64,000 nt of DNA from NCBI GenBank assembly GCA_000814665.1, contig JWIH01000012.1:214437-278436 (forward strand), given 5' to 3'. The translations under genes and the position numbers were made by a program. The first letter of the stretch is position 1; the number at the start of each line of letters is the position of its first letter. The notes beneath the pieces were generated by a model, which did not search any database, was not told where the DNA came from, and worked only from the letters and a program-made list of their open reading frames with translations. Shown one piece after another: positions 20,641 through 30,300 of the stretch. The DNA comes from Pseudoalteromonas flavipulchra NCIMB 2033 = ATCC BAA-314 (GTDB lineage Bacteria; Pseudomonadota; Gammaproteobacteria; Enterobacterales; Alteromonadaceae).

Positions 20641-20910
20641 ATGTTAGAAGATACGTTTTTAATCCAGAACAAGCTCGGTCTGCACGCTCGAGCAGCGACG
20701 GTTCTTGCGCAATTAGCAACCCAATTTGATGCCGAAGTGACCTTATATCAAGGAGACAAAAGTGCTGCTGCTGACAGCGTACTAGCGCTGTTGTTACTTG
20801 AAAGCAGCCAAGGAAAAGAAGTCCGAGTGGTTTGTGAAGGTCCTGATGCTCAGTATGCACTAGACGCCATTGGTGGACTAATAGAAAATAAATTTAATGA
20901 ATCCGAGTAA
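20641..20910 (+). CDS. npr: Phosphocarrier protein NPr (HPr family)
   Basis: The HPr-like carrier of the nitrogen PTS, passing phosphate from EI-Ntr to PtsN. The active-site histidine is His15 in NKLGLHARAA. The second HPr motif, around the serine site, reads AADSVLALLLLES; this form is typical of NPr, whereas sugar HPr has a KSLMGL-type motif. The ATG follows the rapZ TAA with no gap, using an AGAGGG site inside rapZ. It ends the rpoN block. Confidence 0.94.
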   Translation: MLEDTFLIQNKLGLHARAATVLAQLATQFDAEVTLYQGDKSAAADSVLALLLLESSQGKEVRVVCEGPDAQYALDAIGGLIENKFNESE

Positions 20911-20994
20911 CTTGGGCTACTAGCACCAAAATAGCACTAAGGTCTGATTCATTTATTCCCTGCTAATCTCCCCCTCCGTAACCAGACAGGTCTA

Positions 20995-21155
20995 ATACCA
21001 ATTAGTCTTAATACTTACTCAGTTTGAAGGAGCAAATCTGACGCTAACTGTGTTAAAAATCTCCCATTTTGAACAACTAAATAGCAAAATTTTCGCCGTG
21101 TTATCGACAAGATTTTCTCGCTTCAAAATAGATCACTAATTAAGCGAATTGGTAT
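20995..21155. repeat. 161-bp palindromic repeat element, family A copy 1
   Basis: It begins ATACCAATT and ends AATTGGTAT, a 9-bp perfect terminal inverted repeat. The core includes TTGAACAACTAAATAGCAAAA, which recurs with one change in the element at 61968-62128. Both copies are 161 bp and in the same orientation. No coding capacity. MITE-like or REP-like by form. Confidence 0.75.
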
Positions 21156-21217
21156 AATAAGTCTCTCATAATTAAGCGTAAACCTTGGTAGTTCTCAATA
21201 AACTGAGTTACACTGTA

Positions 21218-21361
21218 ATACCAATTTAGGTTTCTTTCGTGCAATAAAGCGAGTTGCCGAGAAAATCCTACTTTATCGTTGCGTACACCTTTAACGTGTA
21301 TTAACGGTAGCAACCCACCAGCAGAAACAACACGAATAAAATTCAAATTAAGAAATTGGTT
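21218..21361. repeat. Possible degraded inverted-repeat unit upstream of mgtE
   Basis: It starts ATACCAATTTAGG and ends AAGAAATTGGT, so the ends pair as ACCAATTT/AAATTGGT. The interior does not resemble family A. The minus strand is open for 68 codons here, but no ribosome-binding site supports a gene. The rest of 20911-21431 holds no gene and should contain the mgtE promoter and the end of the rpoN-block transcript. Confidence 0.35.
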
Positions 21362-21431
21362 TCTGCGATAAAGTAAATGAATTAGGTTAACTAAATCACG
21401 TTAGCCAACATTATTATCAAAAAGGATGCCT

Positions 21432-22790
21432 ATGCCTGAAGTATTTGAACAAGACTACACACTGGAACAACTCCAAAAGGTAACTAAAGCCTTAAACAGT
21501 GGTCAGTTTGTTCAAGTTAGGCGTATGCTCGCAGAAACAGCTCCTTGTGATACAGCACTGCTTTTAGAATCATCCCCTCATAAAGTTCGCTCTATGCTGT
21601 GGCAGCTCGTTGACCCAGATATCCAAGGGGATGTCTTAGAGGAACTGTCAGAGGACGTAAGACTTGGGATCATCGCCCAGATGGAGCCGGAGCTAATTGC
21701 TGCCGCTACAGAAGACATGGACGACGATGACCTTGGTGATGTTCTGAGAAGCCTGCCTGATACCGTCTACCAAGACGTTATCGGTGCGATGGATAGCCAA
21801 GATAGAGAACGTGCGACACAAGCATTGTCCTACAAGGAACACTCGGCCGGTGCACTAATGAGCACTGACACGGTCACTATTCGACCCGATGTTACCTTAG
21901 AAGTTGTATTTAGATATCTACGTCTTAAAGGCGAATTGCCAGATGGTACGGACGAGTTGTATGTAGTTGATAAAGATAACTGCTTTTTAGGTACTCTGCC
22001 TGTCAATACCTTATTAACTAAGTCTCCTGACAGTATGGTTCGAGACTTGATGGATGAAGATAAGGAAACGATCCCTATCTCCATGGATGAGTCTGAAGTG
22101 GCGCAGCTTTTTGAGCGTCATAACTGGATCTCAGCTCCTGTAGTTGACGATAACGCCCATTTGCTTGGTCGTGTCACCATTGATGACGTTGTTGACGTCA
22201 TCCGTGAAGATGCTGAGCACAGCTTGTTAAGTATGGCAGGTCTTGAAGATGAAGAAGACACCTTTGCGCCAGTTCTAAAAAGTAGCCAGCGCCGCTCTAT
22301 TTGGCTTGGGATTAACCTGTTAACCGCATTGATGGCAGCGTTTGTTGCAAGCTTCTTCGAAGGTACTCTGGATATTTTACCTATTCTCGCAGTGTTAAAT
22401 GGCATAGTACCAAGTATGGGTGGCGTTGCCGGTAGCCAAACGCTAACCCTAGTGATTCGTGGTATTGCCCTTGGTCATATTAACCAGACTAACCAAAAGT
22501 TTTTAATGGGTAAAGAGCTGGCGATCGGCGCCTTAAACGGCGTGCTGTGGTCAGTATTGATCGCTGGGGTTATTGCTGTATGGCAATGGGATTTTACACT
22601 CGGTGCAGTTATTGCCTTCGCAATGTTTATGAACTTAGTAGCAGCAGGTATCGCGGGTGCCAGTATTCCAATTATGCTAAAGAGAATGAATATCGACCCA
22701 GCACTAGCTGGTAGTGTGGTACTAACAACGGTTACCGATATTGTCGGGATCTTTGCATTCCTTGGCACCGCAACTTGGTTATTAGTGTAA
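21432..22790 (+). CDS. mgtE: Magnesium transporter MgtE
   Basis: A Mg2+ channel/transporter gated by cytoplasmic Mg2+. The N domain (about residues 1-130) is rich in acidic helices, followed by a CBS pair (about 135-255) and five transmembrane helices (about 285-450). The pore segment is GGVAGSQTLTLVIRG. Of two close ATGs, 21426 directly abuts the AAGG site, whereas 21432 is 6-7 nt away, so I start at 21432 (452 residues). It stands alone, convergent with pmbA. Confidence 0.95.
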   Translation: MPEVFEQDYTLEQLQKVTKALNSGQFVQVRRMLAETAPCDTALLLESSPHKVRSMLWQLVDPDIQGDVLEELSEDVRLGIIAQMEPELIAAATEDMDDDDLGDVLRSLPDTVYQDVIGAMDSQDRERATQALSYKEHSAGALMSTDTVTIRPDVTLEVVFRYLRLKGELPDGTDELYVVDKDNCFLGTLPVNTLLTKSPDSMVRDLMDEDKETIPISMDESEVAQLFERHNWISAPVVDDNAHLLGRVTIDDVVDVIREDAEHSLLSMAGLEDEEDTFAPVLKSSQRRSIWLGINLLTALMAAFVASFFEGTLDILPILAVLNGIVPSMGGVAGSQTLTLVIRGIALGHINQTNQKFLMGKELAIGALNGVLWSVLIAGVIAVWQWDFTLGAVIAFAMFMNLVAAGIAGASIPIMLKRMNIDPALAGSVVLTTVTDIVGIFAFLGTATWLLV

Positions 22791-22807
22791 CAGTGTCGAA
22801 ATGGCGG

Positions 22808-22836
22808 GAAATGCTGGTCAAAACCAGCATTTCTTG
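22808..22836. terminator. Stem-loop between convergent mgtE and pmbA
   Basis: An 11-bp perfect stem GAAATGCTGGT / ACCAGCATTTC with a CAAA loop, 18 bp after the mgtE stop. The T tract is short, so efficiency is uncertain; it could serve both genes. Confidence 0.7.
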
Positions 22837-22851
22837 AGCTGATGAAGGGAG

Positions 22852-24201
22852 TTATTCGCCCGCTATTTGCATATTATTGAGTAGTATAGAGCCGGTTTGT
22901 ACTGCGCCTCGGCATTCAATATCACCGCCAACGCCTTCAATCCCCATAAACATATCTTTTAAATTACCAGCGATAGTAATTTCACTTACAGGATATTGAA
23001 GCTCACCATTTTCAACCCAAAAGCCAGCTGCTCCCCTTGAGTAATCACCAGTTACCGTATTAACACCTTGTCCCATTAGTTCAGTGACTAACAAGCCAGT
23101 GCCCATCGACGCAAGTAGGCTGGTTAAATCGTCGTGTGTTGGTTTTACTAACCAGTTATGGATCCCACCTGCGTGACCTGTCGCTTGCATATTCATTCTG
23201 CGTGCGGCATAGCTTGCCAATAAGTAAGTATTAAGCACGCCATCTGTGATAATTTCACGGTCGATGGTTTTTACACCTTCGCTATCGAAAGGACTCGAAG
23301 CAAGCCCTCTTAGTAAATGTGGCTTCTCTTCAATATTTACGCAGCGATTAAAAATTTGTGTGTCTAAAGAATCCAACAAGAAGCTAGACTTACGATATAG
23401 CGCGCCGCCGCCAATACCTGACACTAAGTGCCCAAATAAGCTGTTCGCGATATCCGCTCGAAAAATAACTGGTACTTTACGCGTCGATAATTTGCGACTG
23501 CCTAATTTTGCTAGCGTAGATTGCGCAGCTTCTAAACCAACTTCTTCAGGGGATTTTAGCTCTGTGTGTACGCGAGATAAGGCATATGCAGAGTCCCGCT
23601 GCATTTGCTCACCTTCTTTACCGATCACCATGGTGCTCAGGCTGTGTCTGGTACGTGGGAACCCTGCTACTAAGCCATGGCTATTGCCATATACACGGAT
23701 CCCTTGGTGACTCGATAAGCTCGCGCCATCAGAATTGACGATTCGAGGGTCGAATTCTAACGCGGCTTTTTCCGCAGCAATACATTGCTCAATGGCTTCA
23801 TCGGGAGAAACTTGCCAAGGATGGAAAAGATCTAAATCTGCTGGTGACATCTCTAGCAAGGCTTTATCCGCCACACCATTACAGGGGTCATCCGAGGTAA
23901 ATCGAGCAATATCTACGGCTTTTTCAACCACTGAGCGCAAGGCTTCAGGACTCAGATCCGCTGTTGATGCTGAGCCTTTATGATTACCCACATACACGCT
24001 GATACCAAGACCACCATCTTGATTAAACTCAATGGTTTCAACCTCTCCCATTCGTGTACTTACAGACAGACCAGAGGTGCTAGACATCGCTGCTTCTGCC
24101 GAGGTTGCACCTAGTTTTTTAGCATGCGCTAACACATCGGCAACTGCATTTTTCACATCATCAATTTGATTATATATAGGGTGTTGTTGAGGTTGAGTCA
24201 T
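22852..24201 (-). CDS. pmbA: Metalloprotease subunit TldE/PmbA
   Basis: TldE forms a heterodimer with TldD; the pair degrades unfolded peptides and processes microcin B17 and the antitoxin CcdA in E. coli. The 449-residue protein has the TldD/PmbA fold with NWLVKPTHDDLTSLL and GVNTVTGDYSRGAAGFWVENG. It lacks the HExxxH zinc motif, as expected of the non-catalytic partner. The partner tldD is nearby at 25134-26573 on the same strand, with darP and a repeat element between them. Confidence 0.96.
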   Translation of the reverse strand: MTQPQQHPIYNQIDDVKNAVADVLAHAKKLGATSAEAAMSSTSGLSVSTRMGEVETIEFNQDGGLGISVYVGNHKGSASTADLSPEALRSVVEKAVDIARFTSDDPCNGVADKALLEMSPADLDLFHPWQVSPDEAIEQCIAAEKAALEFDPRIVNSDGASLSSHQGIRVYGNSHGLVAGFPRTRHSLSTMVIGKEGEQMQRDSAYALSRVHTELKSPEEVGLEAAQSTLAKLGSRKLSTRKVPVIFRADIANSLFGHLVSGIGGGALYRKSSFLLDSLDTQIFNRCVNIEEKPHLLRGLASSPFDSEGVKTIDREIITDGVLNTYLLASYAARRMNMQATGHAGGIHNWLVKPTHDDLTSLLASMGTGLLVTELMGQGVNTVTGDYSRGAAGFWVENGELQYPVSEITIAGNLKDMFMGIEGVGGDIECRGAVQTGSILLNNMQIAGE

Positions 24202-24285
24202 AGATACCTTATCCGCTCGCTCGTCTAACTAAAACATATTAGTTAATATGCTATCACAGCTACTAACTATTGTAGTGATCAATTG

Positions 24286-24294
24286 TGGTATACT
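24286..24294 (+). promoter_or_regulatory. Extended -10 promoter for darP
   Basis: TGGTATACT, an extended -10 element, ends 43 nt before the darP ATG. No good -35 lies at the right spacing. pmbA diverges from this region. Confidence 0.5.
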
Positions 24295-24337
24295 CTAATG
24301 TTAGAGACCTTAATATTTACTAGTATAGACAAGAACA

Positions 24338-24856
24338 ATGGCTAAACACGAGCAAACGACCGAAGAAGAGATTATTTACGTTTCAAAAAGCGAGCTAAAG
24401 CGCGAGGCGCTAGAGTTGCATGAACTAGGCTGTGAAATTGCAGGGCTTGCCAAGAAGCAGCGTGAGAAGTTACCTCTAACGGACGAGCTTAAAGAGGCCA
24501 TGACTGTTGCGGATAGGATCCGTGCTAAAACAGATGCTTACCGTCGTCATATGAACTACATTGCCAAGACATTGCGTAGTACTCCAAATGTCGAAGATAT
24601 TCAGGCTGCGATGGATTTGATGCTAAATAAGAACAATAAAGCAGACGTATTGCTGAATAAGATTGAGCTTATTCGCGATGAAGTGATTGCCAAAGGAGAT
24701 AGCAAGATTAATGAGCTATTGGATAAGTATCCTGAACTTGAGCGTCAAAAAATGCGCCAGATGGCGCGCCAAGCAAGTAAAGAAGTAAAAGCTGAGAAGC
24801 CAGGCAAAGCCTACAAAGAGCTGTTCCAATATTTAAAAGAAGCAATTATGCCGTAA
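24338..24856 (+). CDS. darP: Ribosome assembly factor DarP (YjgA)
   Basis: A small, charged, helical protein of the YjgA/DarP family, which binds late 50S precursors in E. coli. The 172 residues include KSELKREALELHELG near the start and the conserved helix RIRAKTDAYRRHMNYIAKTL. The C-terminal RQKMRQMARQASKE is basic. It lies divergent from pmbA, the yjgA-pmbA neighbourhood of E. coli, and has its own terminator. Confidence 0.93.
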   Translation: MAKHEQTTEEEIIYVSKSELKREALELHELGCEIAGLAKKQREKLPLTDELKEAMTVADRIRAKTDAYRRHMNYIAKTLRSTPNVEDIQAAMDLMLNKNNKADVLLNKIELIRDEVIAKGDSKINELLDKYPELERQKMRQMARQASKEVKAEKPGKAYKELFQYLKEAIMP

Positions 24857-24882
24857 CGCTATATTGTGCTTTGATACAATAC

Positions 24883-24906
24883 AAAAAGGCGCTGATGCGC
24901 CTTTTT
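24883..24906 (+). terminator. Rho-independent terminator after darP
   Basis: A perfect 10-bp stem AAAAAGGCGC / GCGCCTTTTT with a TGAT loop, ending in a T run 27 bp past the darP stop. Confidence 0.92.
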
Positions 24907-24913
24907 GCTTATT

Positions 24914-25109
24914 AACCTAAGCTTCGGATAATTAATGCCTTTCTAGCAGCCAGTTTTTGCGCTAACTGCGTTGAATTCACTTCCAATAGCCAGCTATTGG
25001 TGCGTAAATTCGTCTAGTTATCCCTAAAACTCTCTGGCTAGATAAGGAAATAATTTAATGTATGTTTAAAAACAATTAGTTAGCTCATTCCTTATCCAAA
25101 CCTCAGGTT
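24914..25109. repeat. Inverted-repeat element, family B copy 1 (~196 bp)
   Basis: The ends are imperfect inverted repeats: AACCTAAGCTTCGGATAA on the left and, inverted, AACCTGAGGTTTGGATAA on the right. Two inner blocks, AAAACTCTCTGGCTAGATAA and TTAGCTCATTCCTTATCC, recur inverted in the element at 49127-49290. No coding capacity. It sits between the darP terminator and the tldD stop. Confidence 0.75.
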
Positions 25110-25133
25110 TATTAATAATTATCGTAGGTAGTA

Positions 25134-26573
25134 TTACGCCGTACCACCGACAGTAATTTCGTCAATCTTCAAACTCGGTTGGCCGACTCCCACAGGGACG
25201 CTTTGACCATCTTTACCACATACTCCAACGCCTTTATCAAGCGCAAGGTCATTACCTACCATAGAGACCTTTTTCATCACCTCTGGGCCATTGCCAATAA
25301 GCGTTGCGCCTTTAATGGGTTGGGTTATCTTGCCATTCTCAATTAAGTAGGCTTCAGATGCTGAGAATACAAATTTGCCGGAGGTAATATCCACTTGACC
25401 ACCGCCAAAGTTACTCGCAAAAATACCTTTATCTACGCTACGAATGATCTCTTCTTGACTGTGCTCACCCGCAAGCATGTAGGTATTTGTCATTCTCGGC
25501 ATCGGTAAATGGGCATAAGACTCACGACGCGCATTACCTGTAGGCGCCACGCCCATTAAGCTCGCGTTTTGCTTGTCTTGCATATAGCCTTTCAAAATAC
25601 CGTTTTCAATCAGTACATTGTATGCCGCTGGCGTACCTTCATCGTCCACATTCAAAGAGCCGCGACGGTCGGCTATCGTGCCATCATCCACCACAGTACA
25701 AAGACTCGAAGCGACTTGTTCACCTATTTTGCCACTGAATGCAGAGGCTCCTTTACGATTAAAATCACCTTCTAGGCCATGTCCAACAGCTTCGTGTAAC
25801 AAAACGCCCGGCCAACCAGAACCAAGCACCACAGGCATCGCACCTGCTGGTGCATCAATGGCTTCAAGATTCACACGTGCTTGGCGCACAGCTTCTTTGG
25901 CAAACTGCATCCATCTCGGTGCACCGTCTACTAATTCTTTAAAGTAACCATAGTCTAAACGCGCACCACCACCGGCACTGCCACGCTCTCTGCGACCATT
26001 TTTCTCAAGCAGTACCGAGCAATTTAAACGTATTAACGGGCGAATGTCGGTTGCAAATGTGCCGTCGCTTGCGGCAATTAACACTTCTTCATATACCGCA
26101 GACAGCGAACTGACCACTTGCTGCGCCTCAGGTGCTAAATCGCGAATGCACTGTTCAATCTCTCTTAGTAAAGCCACTTTATCCGCATCACTCATGCTGG
26201 TAATTGGCTGTGCTGGTTGAAATTGAATGGGTGCTTTTACATCGCTAAATACTTGGACTTTACTGCTTTCGCCAGCTTGCGCAATGCTACGTGCAGCTTC
26301 TGCAGCTTTGGTTAAGGCTTCAATATTGATGGCATCAGAATAACTAAAGCCAGTCTTCTCACCACTCACTGCACGCACACCAACACCACGTTCGATGTTG
26401 TAGCTGCCGTCTTTGACTATGCCGTCTTCCAGCACCCAAGTTTCGTGGTAGCTTGATTGAAAGTACAGATCGGCATAATTTACTTTGTGCTGATGAATAT
26501 ACTCGAGAGTTTGTGATAATTGCTCACGTGTCAGCTGGCTATTGGTCAGTAAATTCTGCTCTACATTACTCAT
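25134..26573 (-). CDS. tldD: Metalloprotease TldD
   Basis: The catalytic half of the TldD-TldE protease. The zinc motif HExxxH is His260-Glu261-Ala-Val-Gly-His265 in [14 protein letters not shown], and a further ligand is expected in the C-terminal half near the SVPVG/CGKDGQ region. The 479-residue length is standard. Its start overlaps the nitrilase stop by 4 bp, so it ends the operon mreB...yhdP-nitrilase-tldD, an order also seen in E. coli (yhdP-tldD). Confidence 0.97.
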   Translation of the reverse strand: MSNVEQNLLTNSQLTREQLSQTLEYIHQHKVNYADLYFQSSYHETWVLEDGIVKDGSYNIERGVGVRAVSGEKTGFSYSDAINIEALTKAAEAARSIAQAGESSKVQVFSDVKAPIQFQPAQPITSMSDADKVALLREIEQCIRDLAPEAQQVVSSLSAVYEEVLIAASDGTFATDIRPLIRLNCSVLLEKNGRRERGSAGGGARLDYGYFKELVDGAPRWMQFAKEAVRQARVNLEAIDAPAGAMPVVLGSGWPGVLLHEAVGHGLEGDFNRKGASAFSGKIGEQVASSLCTVVDDGTIADRRGSLNVDDEGTPAAYNVLIENGILKGYMQDKQNASLMGVAPTGNARRESYAHLPMPRMTNTYMLAGEHSQEEIIRSVDKGIFASNFGGGQVDITSGKFVFSASEAYLIENGKITQPIKGATLIGNGPEVMKKVSMVGNDLALDKGVGVCGKDGQSVPVGVGQPSLKIDEITVGGTA

Positions 26574-27385
26574 AAAAACTCACTTTTAAATCGGTTATGA
26601 TCCACAATCGGCATTTTTTGCCGGATCGAATCAAGAAACGCGCTATCTAGCTGCTGTGAAATGGGTTCTAAACTCTCATCAGAGTCAATTAAGACTTCAC
26701 CCCAAGGCGATACAATTAAACTGTGTCCATAGGTTTCTCGGCCATTTTCATGACAACCTACTTGCGCGGCTGCAACTACATAGCATTGGTTTTCTATCGC
26801 CCTCGCCTGTAATAATGGCTGCCAGTGTGCCTTGCCCGTTGCACAGGTAAAAGCACTCGGGACTAAAAATAGCTCAGCTCCCTTCGCTCTCATCATTTGG
26901 AACAAACCGGGAAAACGCAGATCATAACACACGCTTAATCCAATTCTGCCAAATGGACTATCCACTACCACGACATCCTGTCCACGCTCTGTTCGCTCAG
27001 ACTCTCGGTATTGTTTAGTTTTATCACTCACATCGGCGTCAAACAGATGGATCTTATTATAGTGTGCTACGATTTCGCCACTCGCATTAAATAAGTAACT
27101 CGCAGCCAGATATTTATCGTTCTGACTTGGTATCGCGATGGTACCTGCCGCCAACCAAATGTTATGTTGTTGACACAACGCTGAGAGCTCTCCAAGCAGC
27201 GCTTCATTATACTGCGCGTATTCCCAAGTCTGTTGCGCATTGTCGCAAAATGCCAGCCAAGTTTCAGGCAAACAGACTAAGGTTGGCTCTTCAATCACTA
27301 ACTTAGCCAGCTGGTTTTTAAGGTACTCTATATTTGCTTGGGGTGCTTTAGCCGAGCACATTGGCAATGCAATCACCTTAGTCAT
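26570..27385 (-). CDS. Carbon-nitrogen hydrolase (nitrilase superfamily, Nit1/NitFhit type)
   Basis: An amidase-like enzyme with the nitrilase Glu-Lys-Cys triad: Glu of PETWLA, Lys of YNKIHLFD and Cys of SVCYDLRFP. It resembles the Nit group that hydrolyses deaminated glutathione, so a metabolite-repair role is a reasonable inference. I start at ATG 27385 (271 residues): it has AAGGAAAG just upstream and begins with the usual first strand ([11 protein letters not shown]). Upstream codons to 27442 lie inside yhdP. It overlaps yhdP by 8 bp and tldD by 4 bp. Confidence 0.9.
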   Translation of the reverse strand: MTKVIALPMCSAKAPQANIEYLKNQLAKLVIEEPTLVCLPETWLAFCDNAQQTWEYAQYNEALLGELSALCQQHNIWLAAGTIAIPSQNDKYLAASYLFNASGEIVAHYNKIHLFDADVSDKTKQYRESERTERGQDVVVVDSPFGRIGLSVCYDLRFPGLFQMMRAKGAELFLVPSAFTCATGKAHWQPLLQARAIENQCYVVAAAQVGCHENGRETYGHSLIVSPWGEVLIDSDESLEPISQQLDSAFLDSIRQKMPIVDHNRFKSEFL

Positions 27386-30300
27386 TACCACTTTCCTTAT
27401 TTTGCGACACAAGAGGTTGTTCACTTTGCTTAAGTGTAGCACTTGGATGTGATTCTGAATTTAATGCTGGCTCTTCTTTACTTGTATTCTTATCAGCTCC
27501 ATCTGGCGTCGCTTCTTCACTAGGAGGCACAACCGGTTTGGGTAACTCAATTTCTTTACTCTTACGATCAACCTCGGTAACCACTGGCTCTTGCATCGTT
27601 CCGGTGATTTTAAAATTAATCTCAGAGATCACTCGCGCGGAGTGGATAACCTTATCTAATGCTAGCGCAGCTAACCCCGTCACAGGGTTCACCGCCCATG
27701 CCATAATCACAGGTAAACTCGACGTGACTTGTGGTGCGACGGCCAAATCATAATTAATTTCGTGAGTATTGAGGTCAGCATAGCCACGTATCGTTAGATC
27801 TGCAGGCACGCCATCGAGCTTTGAATCTTCAGTGATCGCAATACCATTCGTTAGTTGTACCGAACCACTCATACTGTTATAGAAAAAGCCTTTAGAAAAC
27901 ACATCTCTAAAGTCCAAGCGTAGCTTTCTGATCAAAGAGTCCAAACTCAGTAGAGAAAAGACGCGTGCCCCTTTATCACTTATTTCTGCCAAATGACCTT
28001 CACCTAAGCGCCAAGTCAACTCGCCTCCTAGGCTAGGTAAATCCATTTCGTATGGCGCACCTTGCCAATTGAGGGAAAAATCAATGTTGGCGCGGGAATC
28101 TTTGATAGTCGAAGTAATATCAAACTCATCCGTTAGTTCACCAAAATCATCGCTGTTTAACGCGCCACTTAGCGTCGTTTTACCTTGCTCAAAGCGGCCA
28201 CTGGCATTGAGTTTATGATCTTTTTTGTCAATCACTAACTCAGAGATATTGAGTCTATTACCATCTCCAAACAACGACATATTGACCTGATCTAACTGAT
28301 ATTCACCGACTTTACAGTCACTGCATACAAATTCGGTTGCAGGTAAGCTCAACAACCAATCTAATGAGTGAACGTCTTTTTCCACTGTCTCTTGCGCTTG
28401 CGGCTCTGTCTTAGGTAAATTTAGACGTAAATAATCACTATTAATGTGAATAGGCCGGCTTGAGTTTGACGCTGGAATAGCCACTTGTGAGCGCATTTCT
28501 TTACTATTGATTTTAAGCTGCATCGCGCCGTCAATCGCGGCCATAGTAAAGTCAACATCATGGAAAGGGATCTCTGAGAACGTTACTTTTGAGAAAGAGC
28601 CATTTACCTGATTCAGTGCTGGTAGAAATGCAGAATCGGAACCTGAACTTGGCGCTTTAATAATACGGTTGATCAGTGGTAACCAAGGCAACAGCTCGAC
28701 TTCTTGTTGCTTGATTGTGATATCAAAACCGGATGCATTTAAGCCTTCATCTTTACTGCCAATTATCAGGTGTGCATTACGCATCGAACCGGACCCATTT
28801 TCAATGATGCCATTAAAATACAATTGATTATCTAGGCTTGCCGTAACAAGATTCGAAATATCATCACCTAATACTGTGCCGCTTAGCAGTTTAGCTTGAT
28901 CAGCAGGTTTGCCGAATTGGTCGGGTAAGTGACTCGCGATCCCCCGTAAATCACTCGCAAATTTGGCTTTATAGTTAAATCCTGTATCGGCAAAATTAAG
29001 GATAAGCGCAGTGCTCAGCACGCTATTGCCTTCAAAGTAGCCGTCAATAATTCCATTTGCGTGCGGTTGCAGTTGCTCAATCCCTGCTTCAAGACTGACC
29101 TTGGTCGTTACTTGATAATTTTGCTTATCTCCGCTTCCTGATAAGTCTAACGAAAGGGGCATGTCCAGCCACTTAGCAGACAAATTATTCACCGTGATAG
29201 TGTCATCATCGAAGCTAACCACACCTTTAACTTGCTGTAATTGCATCCCAGGCTTTGCCAAAAAAACAGGATTGTTGTCTAGGTAGATGTCACCTTTAGC
29301 ATGTACGGCACCTGAGTGCAGGTCGACGGCCAATTGCACATCCCCTTTTGCATCACCTTTACCTTGAACAATATCTAATATATTCGCGAGCGGATCTGCG
29401 AGCGGTGTTGCCGCAAAGAAAGGCTGTAACGTGCTCGCTTCTGTGGTGTGCTTAATATCAACAATCAGCACATCAGCGTGATTTAAATCCGCAATACTCA
29501 CAATGACACCCTCATCAATACTTTGATTAACAAGTTCCCCACGGTGTGCGTAGATATCCATTCTTTCGTTTTCGAAGTGTAATGTGACATCACCTGAAGT
29601 AACGCTAGGCCAATCCGGCGCAAAACCAAAAGTAACCTCATTCAAACGTGATTTAACTTCAAACTGACCTTGCTTATCAGCGAATGGAAATTGTGAAAGC
29701 GCCCCACTCAGTAAGACTTGAGTCTGCAAGTGCTTACCACCTTGGATCCCTGCTTCTAAATAATCGACTAAGCTTTTACGCATAATACTGACAGGAAAGT
29801 ACTGTGAAGCGATTTCACCACGCCCACCGAGTAGCTCCGCATATAAATCAAGCCGAGGGTCATCTGATAACTGCAAGGAAAATTCTGTGGCTAACGCTAC
29901 GTCTTGATTACTAAGCCAAAAGTTGGGACTGGAAACTTGCCAGCCTTGCGTTTGTTGATTGCGAATATAGACATCACCACTGAGCTGCTGGAGCTTAATA
30001 TTATCTTTGAAAGTCTCTTTTGATAGTAATTCAGTTTGTTCAGCACTTAAATTGAGCCTAACTTGCTCATCAGTCGCACTCACCTCTAATCGGGTACCAT
30101 AAATTCCAGGGATCCCATGAAATGGCTCAAAAGCTATCTCCTCAATGACCCCCCATGCCGCAAAAGCATTATTAGTACCTAGACTGAATTTCGCTGCGCT
30201 CAGTTGACCATTGGGATTCATACCATACAACAAATCTCGTCCAGGGAATTTAGCAAGTTGTGCTAACTCAGCTAAAAAGTTGGCGTTAATATCCTTTAGC

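Noticed and set aside
21140-21346. 68-codon minus-strand frame upstream of mgtE as a small gene
   Set aside because: It overlaps repeat-like sequence, has no ribosome-binding site and begins and ends inside the inverted-repeat unit. I keep only the repeat call.
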